This document shows, piece by piece, positions 8,527 through 18,179 of a DNA stretch of 64,000 nucleotides. The notes beneath the pieces are model-generated. The model ran no database searches, was not told the DNA's origin, and worked only from the letters and a program-made list of their open reading frames with translations. The stretch is from Arcobacter sp. LA11 (GTDB lineage Bacteria > Campylobacterota > Campylobacteria > Campylobacterales > Arcobacteraceae). The stretch is from the NCBI RefSeq assembly GCF_001895145.1, contig NZ_BDIR01000008.1:62001-126000 (forward strand), read 5' to 3'. Both the position numbers and the translations under genes were made by a program. Within the stretch, counting starts at the first letter, position 1. Every line of letters begins with the position of its first letter.

Positions 8527-9558
8527 ATGAATAATAAACCTTCATATGAAGAATTAGAATCAAAAATTGAATCTTTAGAAACTACACTTTTAGTGTTAGA
8601 TTCTTTAAAAGAAAATATAAAAGTAAATGATTCTTTTTTAAAAATGTTATTTGACATTATACCTAGTCCAATGTTTTATAAAGACACTTACGGTGTATAT
8701 CAGCATTGTAATGATGCATTTTCAAAAACTATTTTAGGTATATCAAAAGATGAAATATTAGGAAGAACACTTTACGATTTACCTCATGTTATTCCCAAAG
8801 AGCATGCAGATATTTATTATGAAAAAGATAAAGAACTTTTTTCTAATCCTGGCGTTCAATTTTATGAAACAAAAGTTAAATGTGCAGATGGACAAATAAG
8901 ATATTATAATTTGTATAAATCTACATTTGTAATAGATGGCAAAGTATTAGGTCTTGTAGGTATTATGTTAGATGTTAGTGAATATAAAAAAACAGTTAAT
9001 GAACTGGATGAAAAAAATAAAATATTAAATAGTTTAAGTATTACAGATTATTTAACAGGATTACATAATAGAAGATATTTTGAGGAAATTTTTGAAAAAA
9101 AAATAAGCTTATTAGATAGACATGATCATCAATTCTCTTTAGCTTTAATTGATATAGATTTTTTTAAAGATTACAATGATTGTTTTGGTCATCAAGCTGG
9201 TGATGAAGCTTTATTTTCAGTAGGGAAAGTATTAAAAGAGACTTTTCATAGACCAAGTGATTATATCTTTAGATTAGGTGGGGAAGAGTTTGGAATACTT
9301 TTTGATGTAAAAAGTAATAAAGACTCATATTCTTTAATAGAAAAATTAAGACAAAATGTTGAAAATGCTAAGTTAGAGTCCTGTAATAATGAGGTATCAC
9401 CTTATTTAACTGTTTCTATTGGATTAGTAAATGTAAATTCTATTAAGAAAAATGATACTTTATCTTCTAAGAGAATATATAATTTAGTAGATAAACTTTT
9501 ATATAAATCAAAAGAAAATGGAAGAAATAAAACTACATATGAAGATATAAAAGAGTAG
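8527..9558 (+). CDS. PAS-GGDEF diguanylate cyclase
   Basis: A soluble 343-residue enzyme predicted to make cyclic di-GMP. A short N-terminal coiled coil (about 5-35) leads into a PAS domain (about 40-155, IPSPMFYKDTYGVYQHCNDAF ... CADGQIRYYNLYKS), then a GGDEF domain (about 175-340). The active site is intact as GGEEF at 251-255, and an inhibitory I-site RPSD lies exactly five residues before it (242-245), so product feedback is likely. No membrane segment is seen. Monocistronic, with a shared terminator against the chemoreceptor gene downstream. Confidence 0.92.
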   Translation: MNNKPSYEELESKIESLETTLLVLDSLKENIKVNDSFLKMLFDIIPSPMFYKDTYGVYQHCNDAFSKTILGISKDEILGRTLYDLPHVIPKEHADIYYEKDKELFSNPGVQFYETKVKCADGQIRYYNLYKSTFVIDGKVLGLVGIMLDVSEYKKTVNELDEKNKILNSLSITDYLTGLHNRRYFEEIFEKKISLLDRHDHQFSLALIDIDFFKDYNDCFGHQAGDEALFSVGKVLKETFHRPSDYIFRLGGEEFGILFDVKSNKDSYSLIEKLRQNVENAKLESCNNEVSPYLTVSIGLVNVNSIKKNDTLSSKRIYNLVDKLLYKSKENGRNKTTYEDIKE

Positions 9559-9562
9559 TTTT

Positions 9563-9586
9563 AAAGAAGAGAAAGATCTCTTCTTT
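9563..9586. terminator. Bidirectional hairpin terminator
   Basis: A perfect 10-bp stem AAAGAAGAGA / TCTCTTCTTT with a four-base loop, with T-rich sequence on both sides. It separates the convergent diguanylate cyclase and chemoreceptor genes. Confidence 0.85.
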
Positions 9587-11954
9587 AGTTTTTACCATCA
9601 AAATTGTTGTTATTTACATTTTCGACTATATCTTTTGCTATTTCATTTGTTTCTAATGCAATAGAATTTGTTCTATCGGCAATTGAGGCATTTTCTTGAG
9701 TAAATTTATCTAATTGATTTACTGCATCACTTATTTGTGCCATTCCTGTATTTTGTTCTTTAGCAGCATTTGTAACGTCACCAATTAAATTACTAGTATT
9801 TACAATTTTTTCTTCAAGGTTATTAAATCCTTCAATCATTGATGTACTGATTTTTTTACCTTCATTGGCTTTTACTGTAGCATTTTCTACTAAATCTTTA
9901 ATCTCTTTAGCTGCTTCTGCTGAACGTGAAGCTAGATTTCTTACTTCTTGTGCCACAACTGCAAAACCTTTTCCTGCTTCACCTGCTGTTGCTGCTTCAA
10001 CTGCTGCATTTAAAGATAAAATATTTGTTTGGAAAGCAATTTGATCAATAACTGAGATAGCTTCATTTATCGCAATAACAGTTTCATTTATATCATCCAT
10101 AGAATTTACAGTTTTAGTTGCTAAATCTTTTCCTAAGTTTGCAGATTCTTGTGTTTCTGAAGATATTAATAACATCTCTTGAGCTTTTTCACTAGTTTGT
10201 TTGATATTACTTGTGATTTCTTCAATAGAAGCAGCTGTTTCTTCTAGTGATGCTGCTTGGCTAGTAGCATTTTCATTTAAGATTTTTACATTTGATGTTA
10301 ATTCTTCAGATCTATCTTGTAAACTAATACCATCTTCTTGATTATCTTGTAAAATTTTAGTAATCATTTTATTCATATTAATAATATCAGTCCCAATTTT
10401 ACCGCTTGTTTGAGTATCGATTTTTTCTGTAAAATTTCTATTTGCATATTGTTCTAATACATCACTTAATGCATTTATGTTATTACCAACTAATTGTTGA
10501 ACATTTTCTAACATATTGTTCAATAATGATTTTAACTCTTCTAGTGACTCATTATTTGTAGAGCTTGTAATCCTTTTATCAAGATATCCTTCTCCAACAT
10601 GATTTACGATTTCTTTTACATTGTTAATTAATATGTTATCTTGTTCTAATATAGTTTTTGTTTTATCTATATTTTGATTAATTAGTCCTGCCATTTTACC
10701 AATTTCATCGTTTGATTTAATCTCTAAAGAATTTATATCTTTTTGCTCTTTATTTACATATTTAAAAAAGTTTAATAATCCATTTTGAAAGTTTGTAAGA
10801 GGATTAAATATTACTTTTTTCATGATAAGTATAATTATAAATGTAAGAATAAAGATAACTACTAAAATAACTAGTATTGAATTCATAATCACTTTTGAAA
10901 TGTTATCTCTTGTATCTTGATTCATTTGAGCAATATTATTTTCAATATCAATAACATATGCTCCTGTTCCAATGATAAAATCCCAAGGTTCAAATTTTTT
11001 AACATAAGAAAACTTTTCTAAGGTACCATCTCCTTGGCCTTTAGGCTTTGCCCAAAAGTATCTTACTAAACCACCTTCTTTTTTTGCATTTGCAGTTTTT
11101 ACGATTTCTCGATATAAATATTTTCCTTTTTTATCTTTTAAATCATACATACTTTTTCCAGTAATTGTTGGTTTTACTGCATGCATTTTTACTATGTGGT
11201 TTGAGTCATTAATCCAGAAATATCCAGATTTCCCATATCTCATTTTTGATATTGCTTTTAAGGCTTCTTCTTTCATTCTTTCTGTTACATCATCAATGTA
11301 AGAACCTGTTCCTATAATCCAATTATATGGTTTAAAAACTCTTACATAAGATACTTTTTCTTGTGGTTTATCAAATCCAGGCTTTTCCCATAAATAACTT
11401 AAAAAACCACTTTGTTTTGAATTGTTAGATATTTTAATTAACTCTTTAATTACAAAAACACCATTTGCATCTTTTATATGAGATAAATTTTTACCTTGTA
11501 ATTGAGGTTTTGGAGGAAGAACAATATTTACACCTTGTTTATCATAAACAAAAAAGTAACCTGATTTACCAAACTTAGTAGATGAAAGTATAGACTTAAT
11601 TCTTTCTTCTAACTCTTCAGCAGGAAGGATATCTTTATATTTTTTATATTCTCCATCAAGAATTGAAAAAATATAATTTGTTTGTTCTAATAAGTAATCT
11701 TCTACTTCATTTTTAATTTTGTCTTTTGCTGTTCTTGCATAATAAGACTCTACAGTTTTATAGGCTAAAGAGACGTAATTTTGCAACTCTTTTTCTTTTG
11801 CATCATATGCAGAAACACTAGATTTTTCTATAATAGCTTCGGAGGTATTGTTAAGACTTATAATTGATTGTGTTAACATTACAATTGTAACTAATATAAT
11901 TGAACCTATTACTGTTGACAGTAATTTAATTTTTATAGAACTATTTTTAAACAT
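9585..11954 (-). CDS. Methyl-accepting chemotaxis protein with tandem Cache sensor
   Basis: A 789-residue chemoreceptor. One membrane helix near residues 8-30 and another near 355-380 bracket a periplasmic sensor made of two similar Cache_2-type modules ([18 protein letters not shown] and [18 protein letters not shown]). A HAMP-like linker follows, then the signalling hairpin with the conserved tip [12 protein letters not shown] region preceded by [18 protein letters not shown]. There is no C-terminal methyltransferase-tethering pentapeptide. Ligand unknown; related double-Cache sensors bind small organic acids or amines. The histidine kinase at 29765-31681 has the same kind of tandem sensor. 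Confidence 0.93.
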   Translation of the reverse strand: MFKNSSIKIKLLSTVIGSIILVTIVMLTQSIISLNNTSEAIIEKSSVSAYDAKEKELQNYVSLAYKTVESYYARTAKDKIKNEVEDYLLEQTNYIFSILDGEYKKYKDILPAEELEERIKSILSSTKFGKSGYFFVYDKQGVNIVLPPKPQLQGKNLSHIKDANGVFVIKELIKISNNSKQSGFLSYLWEKPGFDKPQEKVSYVRVFKPYNWIIGTGSYIDDVTERMKEEALKAISKMRYGKSGYFWINDSNHIVKMHAVKPTITGKSMYDLKDKKGKYLYREIVKTANAKKEGGLVRYFWAKPKGQGDGTLEKFSYVKKFEPWDFIIGTGAYVIDIENNIAQMNQDTRDNISKVIMNSILVILVVIFILTFIIILIMKKVIFNPLTNFQNGLLNFFKYVNKEQKDINSLEIKSNDEIGKMAGLINQNIDKTKTILEQDNILINNVKEIVNHVGEGYLDKRITSSTNNESLEELKSLLNNMLENVQQLVGNNINALSDVLEQYANRNFTEKIDTQTSGKIGTDIINMNKMITKILQDNQEDGISLQDRSEELTSNVKILNENATSQAASLEETAASIEEITSNIKQTSEKAQEMLLISSETQESANLGKDLATKTVNSMDDINETVIAINEAISVIDQIAFQTNILSLNAAVEAATAGEAGKGFAVVAQEVRNLASRSAEAAKEIKDLVENATVKANEGKKISTSMIEGFNNLEEKIVNTSNLIGDVTNAAKEQNTGMAQISDAVNQLDKFTQENASIADRTNSIALETNEIAKDIVENVNNNNFDGKN

Positions 11955-12170
11955 AGTTTTTCCTTAATATAAATTATTATATTTTGTTTTTATGCTAATT
12001 ATAACAAAAATATTATTAATAAAAAATTAACTTAAGTATCGATTTTATCGTATCTTTAAGAAATTAAGAATTTAAGAAGTTCAGAATAGATTAAGTTATT
12101 TTTATATGTGAAAATATTATTTTAAGAAAAAAATAGTATAATATTAGGATACAAAAAAGATGGATTTATT

Positions 12171-13478
12171 ATGAAAAGCTTTAATAAAAGTGTTATTATT
12201 TTTTTATTTCTATTATCTATACTTTTTGGAACTACTTTTATTTTATATTATATTAATATCTCAAAAATACAATATGTTGAATTATCTGAAAAATCTTTAA
12301 AACAAGAGGCTATAGCGCATTTTCAGAATATGATTGATACTCGAATTTGGAATGCAGAACATGGTGGGATTTATGTAAAAGCAAATTCTTCTTTAGAACT
12401 AAACAAATATTTAAAAGATAATCATACTTTTACAAAAGACAATGAACTTTTAATTAAAATAAATCCAGCTTGGATGACAAGACAAATATCTGAAATAGCT
12501 AACAAGAATGGAAAGTATTATTATAAAATTACTAGTTTAAACCCCATAAATCCTAATAATAAAGCAGATGCGTTTGAAACAGAAGCCTTAAATTATTTTA
12601 AAACAAATAAAAACGAAAAATACTATACAAGAATAGAAGATAATAGTTTCAATTTTATGGGCTCTTTAGAAGTAAAAAGAGCATGTTTAGAGTGCCATGC
12701 AGAGCAAGATTATGTACTAGGTGATGTACGAGGTGGTTTGAGAGTTACTATTCCAATTGATAATTATAATGAAAAAATAATGTTGATAAAAAGTAATAGT
12801 TTATCTTTAACAGCAGCAGTAATTTTTATAGCTTTATTTATATCAGTAGTTGTAGTTTATTTTATTAATTCAATTTATAAAAGACAAGAAACAATTGAAT
12901 TATTAAATACTAATTTAGAAGATAAAATTAAAAATAGAACAGAAGAGTTAGAAGCTAGTGTAAAAAAACTAAATGAGCTAGCAACGATAGATTTTTTGAC
13001 TAAAATTCCGAATAGAAGATATTTCTTTGAACTAGGGAATAAACTTTTTTCACTTGCTAAAAGGGATAAAACAGAATTATCTTTGATAATTATAGATGTA
13101 GATTTTTTTAAAAAAATAAATGATGAATATGGTCATTTTATTGGTGATGAAGTTTTAAAAGTAGTTTCTCAAACTATTCAAAATACAATAAGGTCATCTG
13201 ATTTGGTTGCAAGAATTGGAGGTGAAGAGTTTATTGTATTATTAAATGAAACCTCATGTGATGGTGCTTATATAATTGCTGAAAAACTAAGAAAAATTGT
13301 AGAAGAAGAAAATTATACTTCGGAAGCTTTTGATATTTCTATAACAATTAGTATGGGAATTAGTTGTTTAAATAATAAAGATGATAATGAATTAGATGAT
13401 ATTTTAATAAGAGCAGATGAAGCTTTATACTCTTCAAAAAGAAATGGACGAAATAGAGTTTCAATTTCTAAAGCTTGA
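12171..13478 (+). CDS. Membrane haem-sensor (DUF3365) diguanylate cyclase
   Basis: A 435-residue protein with an N-terminal membrane helix (about 8-28), a periplasmic DUF3365/Tll0287-like domain carrying a c-type haem motif CLECH (172-176) followed by GDVRGGLRVTIPI, a second helix (about 210-235), a coiled coil and a GGDEF domain. GGEEF (350-354) is intact and an I-site RSSD (341-344) is five residues before it. It probably reports periplasmic redox or gas ligands to cyclic di-GMP. The paralog at 34164-35384 has the same architecture. A cytochrome gene follows 45 bases downstream. Confidence 0.9.
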   Translation: MKSFNKSVIIFLFLLSILFGTTFILYYINISKIQYVELSEKSLKQEAIAHFQNMIDTRIWNAEHGGIYVKANSSLELNKYLKDNHTFTKDNELLIKINPAWMTRQISEIANKNGKYYYKITSLNPINPNNKADAFETEALNYFKTNKNEKYYTRIEDNSFNFMGSLEVKRACLECHAEQDYVLGDVRGGLRVTIPIDNYNEKIMLIKSNSLSLTAAVIFIALFISVVVVYFINSIYKRQETIELLNTNLEDKIKNRTEELEASVKKLNELATIDFLTKIPNRRYFFELGNKLFSLAKRDKTELSLIIIDVDFFKKINDEYGHFIGDEVLKVVSQTIQNTIRSSDLVARIGGEEFIVLLNETSCDGAYIIAEKLRKIVEEENYTSEAFDISITISMGISCLNNKDDNELDDILIRADEALYSSKRNGRNRVSISKA

Positions 13479-13522
13479 CCCAAATCATAAAAAGAAACTA
13501 TAAAATTTGATAATATAATTTT

Positions 13523-13873
13523 ATGAAAAAATTATTAATACTACTTATATTACTTTTTAATAATATATATGCTTCAAATTATGGAGAACTTCTTTTTTAT
13601 GGCAATTGTGTGACTTGTCATTTTAAAACAAAGAAAGTTTCTGCACCTTCTATTGCTGAAGTAAAGGAGAATTATATCAATGCTTTTCCTATAGAAGAAG
13701 ACTTTGTAAATTATATGACTCAATGGGTTTTAAAACCAAATGCTGAAACTTCTATAATGAAATATTCAATTGATGAGTTTGAACTGATGCCTGAACTTGG
13801 GTATGATAAACTTGCTTTAGAAGAGATTGCAAGATATATTTTTAAAACAAATTTTAATAAGCCACCGAAATAG
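13523..13873 (+). CDS. Small periplasmic monohaem cytochrome c
   Basis: A 116-residue protein with a signal peptide ending near YAS-NYG and one haem-binding motif CVTCH (about residues 29-33). A methionine in FELMPELG about 60 residues later is a plausible sixth ligand. The fold looks like a class I cytochrome c with the C-terminal helix ALEEIARYIF. It may be an electron shuttle or partner of the upstream haem-GGDEF protein; partner unknown. Its 3' end overlaps the convergent AraC-type gene by 20 bases. Confidence 0.85.
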   Translation: MKKLLILLILLFNNIYASNYGELLFYGNCVTCHFKTKKVSAPSIAEVKENYINAFPIEEDFVNYMTQWVLKPNAETSIMKYSIDEFELMPELGYDKLALEEIARYIFKTNFNKPPK

Positions 13874-14711
13874 GTAAATAAAACTCTAAATCAATTTTTC
13901 CATCTTTATTTAAAAAATGGTTTGAATTATAAATAGAATAAGAGGGCATTGTTTTTGATTCATACCCTGAATTTGGTAACCAAAAATGATAAGCATATCT
14001 CATAAGATTTAATACATCACCATATTCGCCTTTTAAAGAAAATACTGCACATAAGCATTTTGGTATTTCTAGAGTACTAATTCCTTTAAAATCTTTTGGA
14101 ACTTCAATACCTGCAACATAAGATGCTTCTTTTAAAGGTGTAATAGTAGGATTATCATGTTGTAATGCAATTTGTCTACAGTTTTCTAATCCTAGTTCAT
14201 AAGATAGAGCATTTAACCTTTGCCATGTTTTTTTTATACTTAAATCATAACCTTTATGTCTGATATATGCACAATGTATTGCATCACATGGTTTTATTTC
14301 AGGTTCTAGATTTTTAAAGTTTGTAATTTTAGGATACTCTTCTAGTAGTTTTTTTGAATACTCTTTATAGGCTCCACTTCTCCATTGTTTAGGTGTATAT
14401 ATAAATCTTCTTTTAAAAGCTTTTATAAATGAAGAGTGTGATGAAAAACCACATTTTGTAATGATTTCACTTATTGTAGAGTACTGATTTACGATAAGTA
14501 AATTTGCGGCTTTTTGTAATCTTATAGAAGTAATTGTTTCAAAAAGTGTTTTTCCTGTTTCTTCTTTAAAGATTCTATGAAAATGGTATTTACTAACAGA
14601 GTTTAGTTTTGCTAATTCATCCAAAGATATTGGTGTATCTATATATTTATAAATATAAAATAGTGAATTGTTTACTATATTGGCTCTTTCCTGTTTTGTA
14701 TCTTTTTTCAT
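13854..14711 (-). CDS. AraC-family regulator with GyrI-like effector domain
   Basis: A 285-residue regulator. Residues about 15-110 form the double helix-turn-helix (ISLDELAKLNSVSKYHFHRIFKEETGKTL ... TISEIITKCGFSSHSSFIKAFKRRFIYTPKQWR). Residues about 130-285 form a GyrI/Rob-type effector domain (PKCLCAVFSLKGEYGDV, FYLPI ending). This arrangement is typical of Rob/SoxS-like multidrug or small-molecule responders. It is divergent from the aminotransferase gene at 14831, about 120 bases apart, which may be a target; that is inference. Confidence 0.88.
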   Translation of the reverse strand: MKKDTKQERANIVNNSLFYIYKYIDTPISLDELAKLNSVSKYHFHRIFKEETGKTLFETITSIRLQKAANLLIVNQYSTISEIITKCGFSSHSSFIKAFKRRFIYTPKQWRSGAYKEYSKKLLEEYPKITNFKNLEPEIKPCDAIHCAYIRHKGYDLSIKKTWQRLNALSYELGLENCRQIALQHDNPTITPLKEASYVAGIEVPKDFKGISTLEIPKCLCAVFSLKGEYGDVLNLMRYAYHFWLPNSGYESKTMPSYSIYNSNHFLNKDGKIDLEFYLPISVAY

Positions 14712-14830
14712 TTAAACTCCATCTAAAAGTATAACAAAAATAGCAATATAAGACAAATATTTTGAAATATAGGATAAAGAATAAAAAAAATTATTCTAAT
14801 AAAATGCTCTAAGTGAAAAAAGGAGAGATT

Positions 14831-15976
14831 ATGACAAAGAGTATTAAACGCTCGTATATAAGAGAAATATTAGATGCAACAAATAAAGAGACTATCTCTT
14901 TTGCTGGTGGATTACCTGATGAAAATTTATTTCCTATGGAAAAGTTAAAAAATGCATCTTTAAAAGTACTTGATGATAGTTCAAGCATGCAATATTCAAA
15001 ATCTCAAGGAATAGAAGATTTACGAGAAAAAATTGCAAAGCTATATACTAAATATTTTGATTTTCCAACTACAAAAGATGAAATATTAATAACTACAGGG
15101 AGTCAACAAGCTTTTGATATCATAAGTAAAACTTTTTTAGAAAAAGAGGTAATAGTACAGACCCCAACTTATATTGGAGCCTTATCAGCTTTTAAAGTTT
15201 TAGATTTAAAAGTAAAGGATTTTAAATATATAGGTTCTTTAAATTATCAATTAAAAAAAGATAATGGATTATATGTAATGAGTGATTTTGCAAATCCAAA
15301 TGCAAAATCTTTAGAAAAAGAAGAGCGAAAAGAGATTGCACATATTTTAAATAAAAAAGGATCTTTTTTAATAGAAGATGCAGCTTATTCTTTGTTGGAT
15401 TTTGATGGAAAGATAAAAAAGCCTATTAGTGCGTATTATCAAAAAAGTTTCCATTTAGGGTCATTTTCAAAAATAGTAGCACCTGGTTTACGAGTAGGGT
15501 GGATTAGATGTGATAAAAAATTTATTGAGAAGATATTAGTTTCAAAAGAAGCTTTAGATTTACATACTCCAACTTTAAATCAAATGATTTTAAATCAGTT
15601 TCTGGAAGATAATGATTTATTTGAACATTTAAAAAAGATTAGAATGGACTATAAAGAAAAAATGGAATTTATGGCAAGTTGTTTTAAGAAATATATTCCA
15701 AGTTTTCAATTTGAAAAACCAAATGGTGGAATGTTTATCTATGGGAAATTTCAAGAAGATAGTTTTTTATTAGCAAAAGAAGTATTGAAAAAAAATATAG
15801 CGTTTGTACCTGCCCAAGTATTTTTTGCAGATAGTAAAAAATCTAAAGAGGCAAGATTTAATTTTACAAACTCGTCTAAAAAACAGATAGAAAAAGGAAT
15901 AAAAGAGATATCAAATATGATAATAACTAAAAATGAGTCAATTTGGTTTAAGATGTTTAAAGAAAGGTTATCCTAG
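14831..15976 (+). CDS. PLP-dependent class I aminotransferase (MocR/LysN-like)
   Basis: A 381-residue fold-type I aminotransferase. Landmarks are TISFAGGLPDENLFP, YSKSQGIEDLREKIA, TTGSQQAFD, the internal-aldehyde lysine in FHLGSFSKIVAPGLRVGWI, and the C-terminal arginine in ARFNFTNSS. It resembles 2-aminoadipate/aromatic aminotransferases but without the DNA-binding part of MocR. The start is the ATG at 14831, which has AGGAGAG five bases upstream; an in-frame GTG at 14813 lies within that leader and is rejected. The exact amino-acid substrate is not determinable here. Confidence 0.88.
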   Translation: MTKSIKRSYIREILDATNKETISFAGGLPDENLFPMEKLKNASLKVLDDSSSMQYSKSQGIEDLREKIAKLYTKYFDFPTTKDEILITTGSQQAFDIISKTFLEKEVIVQTPTYIGALSAFKVLDLKVKDFKYIGSLNYQLKKDNGLYVMSDFANPNAKSLEKEERKEIAHILNKKGSFLIEDAAYSLLDFDGKIKKPISAYYQKSFHLGSFSKIVAPGLRVGWIRCDKKFIEKILVSKEALDLHTPTLNQMILNQFLEDNDLFEHLKKIRMDYKEKMEFMASCFKKYIPSFQFEKPNGGMFIYGKFQEDSFLLAKEVLKKNIAFVPAQVFFADSKKSKEARFNFTNSSKKQIEKGIKEISNMIITKNESIWFKMFKERLS

Positions 15977-16190
15977 TTTATAGGGGATAAGAGACCATTC
16001 AAAAATTTGCGTTAGTAGCTAATAGTCATTAAAATTATATCATACTTCAACAATTTAGTTTGAAATTTAGAGAAAGTTCCAAAGATTAAAAATAATTATC
16101 TCAATAAACTCGTAATGAGTTGAAACAATATATTTTAAAACATAAAAATTTTCTCTTTTTTCAATATATCTCCTTTTTAAAATTAAATAC
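15977..16190. other. Non-coding stretch
   Basis: About 210 bases with no credible frame. The only structure seen is a weak inverted repeat AACTC-GTAAT-GAGTT near 16107-16121. The promoter of the metal operon begins at its right end. Confidence 0.5.
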
Positions 16191-16249
16191 TGCAACTTAG
16201 TTGCATTTAAAACTGTATTGCTATAATATTAAACTGCAACTTAGTCGCA
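16191..16249 (+). promoter_or_regulatory. Metal-operon promoter flanked by two 15-bp palindromic operators
   Basis: A perfect palindrome TGCAACT-T-AGTTGCA (16191-16205) covers the -35 position and a second copy with one mismatch, TGCAACT-T-AGTCGCA (16235-16249), covers the start-site region. Between them is an extended -10, TGCTATAAT (16219-16227). The copies are 44 bp apart, about four helical turns. This is the layout of a repressor-controlled promoter; given the downstream genes, a metal-responsive regulator is the natural guess. I cannot assign the motif to a known regulator. Confidence 0.7.
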
Positions 16250-16294
16250 TAATATAAACAACTACTTAAGTTAATAAAAAAAGGAAAACAACAC

Positions 16295-16678
16295 ATGAAT
16301 AAAGCTAGATATATTCTTCAAAAATGGATAGATAGTATTAATTCTGCAGATACAAAAAAACTACTAAGTCTATATAATGAAAAAGCAGTTTTAATTCCAA
16401 CTTTTTCAAACAGATTATTAGACACAAAAGAAAAAATAAAAGAATATTTTGGAAAAGTTGGGAAGAAAAAACAGTTAAGTATCTCATTACATGACAATAC
16501 AGTTATTACTCAAGAAATAGAGAATCAGATATTTGCAATTACGGGTATTTATACCTGGCGTTTTGCTATTGATGGTGAGCTATTCAATTTTGAGGCAAGA
16601 TTCAGTTATCTATTAGACATATCAAAAAATAGTCCAATTTTAAATCATCATTCATCTCAAATTCCAAGAACATTGTAA
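16295..16678 (+). CDS. NTF2-like (DUF4440/SgcJ-type) small protein
   Basis: A 127-residue protein with the cone-shaped NTF2-like pattern: N-terminal helices (ILQKWIDSINSADTKKLLSLYNEKAVLIPT), a substrate-pocket segment and C-terminal strands (QIFAITGIYTWRF ... FEARFSYLLDI) ending HHSSQIPRTL. Related SgcJ/EcaC proteins have no single function. No signal peptide is seen, so it should be cytoplasmic. It is the first gene after the palindrome-flanked promoter and 27 bases before the ZevA-like gene, so it is probably part of the metal operon; its role there is unknown. Confidence 0.75.
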   Translation: MNKARYILQKWIDSINSADTKKLLSLYNEKAVLIPTFSNRLLDTKEKIKEYFGKVGKKKQLSISLHDNTVITQEIENQIFAITGIYTWRFAIDGELFNFEARFSYLLDISKNSPILNHHSSQIPRTL

Positions 16679-16705
16679 TTATAACTTAAAGAGATAATCT
16701 ATTCT

Positions 16706-17224
16706 ATGAACCATGTACTTAAAACAATTATACTTTTAATGTTACTCTTCACAAAAGTTTTTAGCCATCCTCATACATTTATTGAAGTTAAACCAACGAT
16801 AGAAATAAAAAATGAAAAGATTGATAAGCTTCATATCAAGTGGATTCTTGATGAAATGACTTCAATGATGTTGATAATGGAACTTGATGAAGATGCAAAT
16901 GGAAAATTCGATAAAAATGAAAATACCTATATCTATAAAAACTACTTTTCTTCACTAGAAAAACAGAACTTTTATATGAAAATACTGTCAAATAAAAGTG
17001 ATGTTTCAATAAATCCAAAAAACTTTAAAGCATCAATAGAAAAAGATAAACTAATTTATAGTTTTGATATCGAACAAAAAATAGATACAAAAAATTTAAA
17101 AATTGATTTTGAAGATGAAGAGTTATTTGTAGGAATGATGTTAGAAAAAGATTATATAAAACTAAGAGGTGTAAATAAAAGTAAAATGGAACAACTAAAA
17201 AAAGAGATATTTGGAGTAAACTAA
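16706..17224 (+). CDS. ZevA-like periplasmic metal protein (DUF1007)
   Basis: A 172-residue secreted DUF1007 protein. The signal peptide (to about FSHP) is followed by HPHTFIEVKPTIEI, the family start with histidines that could bind metal, and an acidic loop DEDANGKFDKNE resembling a calcium-binding hand. In Haemophilus, a DUF1007 protein (ZevA) works with a NicO-type membrane protein (ZevB) in zinc acquisition; the next gene, one base downstream, is a NicO-type protein. Metal identity (zinc, nickel, cobalt) is not determinable from sequence. Confidence 0.8.
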   Translation: MNHVLKTIILLMLLFTKVFSHPHTFIEVKPTIEIKNEKIDKLHIKWILDEMTSMMLIMELDEDANGKFDKNENTYIYKNYFSSLEKQNFYMKILSNKSDVSINPKNFKASIEKDKLIYSFDIEQKIDTKNLKIDFEDEELFVGMMLEKDYIKLRGVNKSKMEQLKKEIFGVN

Positions 17225-17225
17225 T

Positions 17226-17969
17226 ATGAACTTCTATGATGAATTTATTAAACAACTAATCCAATATCAATTTAAAATAAATAATTATATATCTTCTAGT
17301 ATAAAAAATATTAACGATGAAAATATGCTTTCAAGTTCATTACTTGTTTTGGGTATTGCATTTTTATATGGACTTATTCATGCAGCAGGTCCGGGGCATG
17401 GAAAAGCTTTAGTTGCTTTTTATTTCTCTACTAATAAAAATACGTATTCTGAAGCTTTTTCTTTAGGATACTTAATCTCTGTTATACATGCTATATCTGC
17501 ATTGGTTTTGACATTTGGAATATTTTTTATTTTAGAAAAAATGTTTAGACAAAACTTTAACCACTACTCAAATATTACTATGCAAATAAGTGCCGTTATG
17601 ATTATCCTTGTAGGTGTTTATATAATAGTCTCTTCTTACCTTTCAAGAAAACAAAAAGAGAAAGGAATTGAAAAAAGTAGAAGTAAATATGCTCTTGCTT
17701 TTAGTGCAGGAGTGGTTCCCTGTCCTGGGGTTATGACTATAGTACTATTTTGTATTATGCTAAAAAAATATCTATTAGGAGTTTTAGCTGCTATTACTAT
17801 GAGTATTGGGATGGGATTTACAATATCTCTAGTTGGTATCTTATCAATTACTTTAAATAAAAGAACAAATAGTTTTTTAGAAAATAAAAGTTTTATATTA
17901 GAAATTATTGGAGGAGTATTAATTTTTAGTTTAGGGTTTATTTTATTATATATTAACAATATAAAATAA
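17226..17969 (+). CDS. ZevB-like NicO-family metal transporter
   Basis: A 247-residue membrane protein of the nickel/cobalt (NicO/RcnA) family with about six hydrophobic segments. The metal-path motifs are LIHAAGPGHGKAL (about 50-62), SVIHAISALV and GVVPCPGVMTIVLF. Paired with the ZevA-like protein directly upstream, it is likely to move zinc or a similar divalent metal across the inner membrane. Direction (import or export) cannot be read from the sequence; RcnA relatives export. A hairpin terminator follows immediately. Confidence 0.82.
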   Translation: MNFYDEFIKQLIQYQFKINNYISSSIKNINDENMLSSSLLVLGIAFLYGLIHAAGPGHGKALVAFYFSTNKNTYSEAFSLGYLISVIHAISALVLTFGIFFILEKMFRQNFNHYSNITMQISAVMIILVGVYIIVSSYLSRKQKEKGIEKSRSKYALAFSAGVVPCPGVMTIVLFCIMLKKYLLGVLAAITMSIGMGFTISLVGILSITLNKRTNSFLENKSFILEIIGGVLIFSLGFILLYINNIK

Positions 17970-17971
17970 GC

Positions 17972-18001
17972 TTTTAGGAGAGTTTATTTATCTCTCCAAA
18001 A
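17972..18001 (+). terminator. Hairpin terminator after the metal operon
   Basis: GGAGAG pairs with CTCTCC, extended by T/A pairs around one A-A mismatch, loop of nine bases, followed by ACTTTTTCTT. It begins three bases after the zevB-like stop codon. Confidence 0.75.
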
Positions 18002-18179
18002 CTTTTTCTTAACTATCCTTTGTAACTTCTATATCAATACTATTAACACTAAAATCATATATTTAAAACTTCATCCAATCTTTCTTCAAAAAAATAACCA
18101 ATTGAAAAAGTGTCAAACTCTAGTTCGAAATAAATAATGTACCAATATTACTCTTCATAACCTTTTTACACAGCTTGTT

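Noticed and set aside
14813-14831. Upstream GTG start for the aminotransferase
   Set aside because: The AGGAGAG ribosome site for ATG 14831 lies between the two codons, so the GTG start would be translated through it without a site of its own.
18055-18147. Minus-strand frame ending FSIGYFFEERLDEVLNI that reads like the C-terminal remnant of a lost gene
   Set aside because: No start codon with a ribosome site, only about 30 codons, and no recognisable family. Could be a decayed gene end, but chance is as likely.
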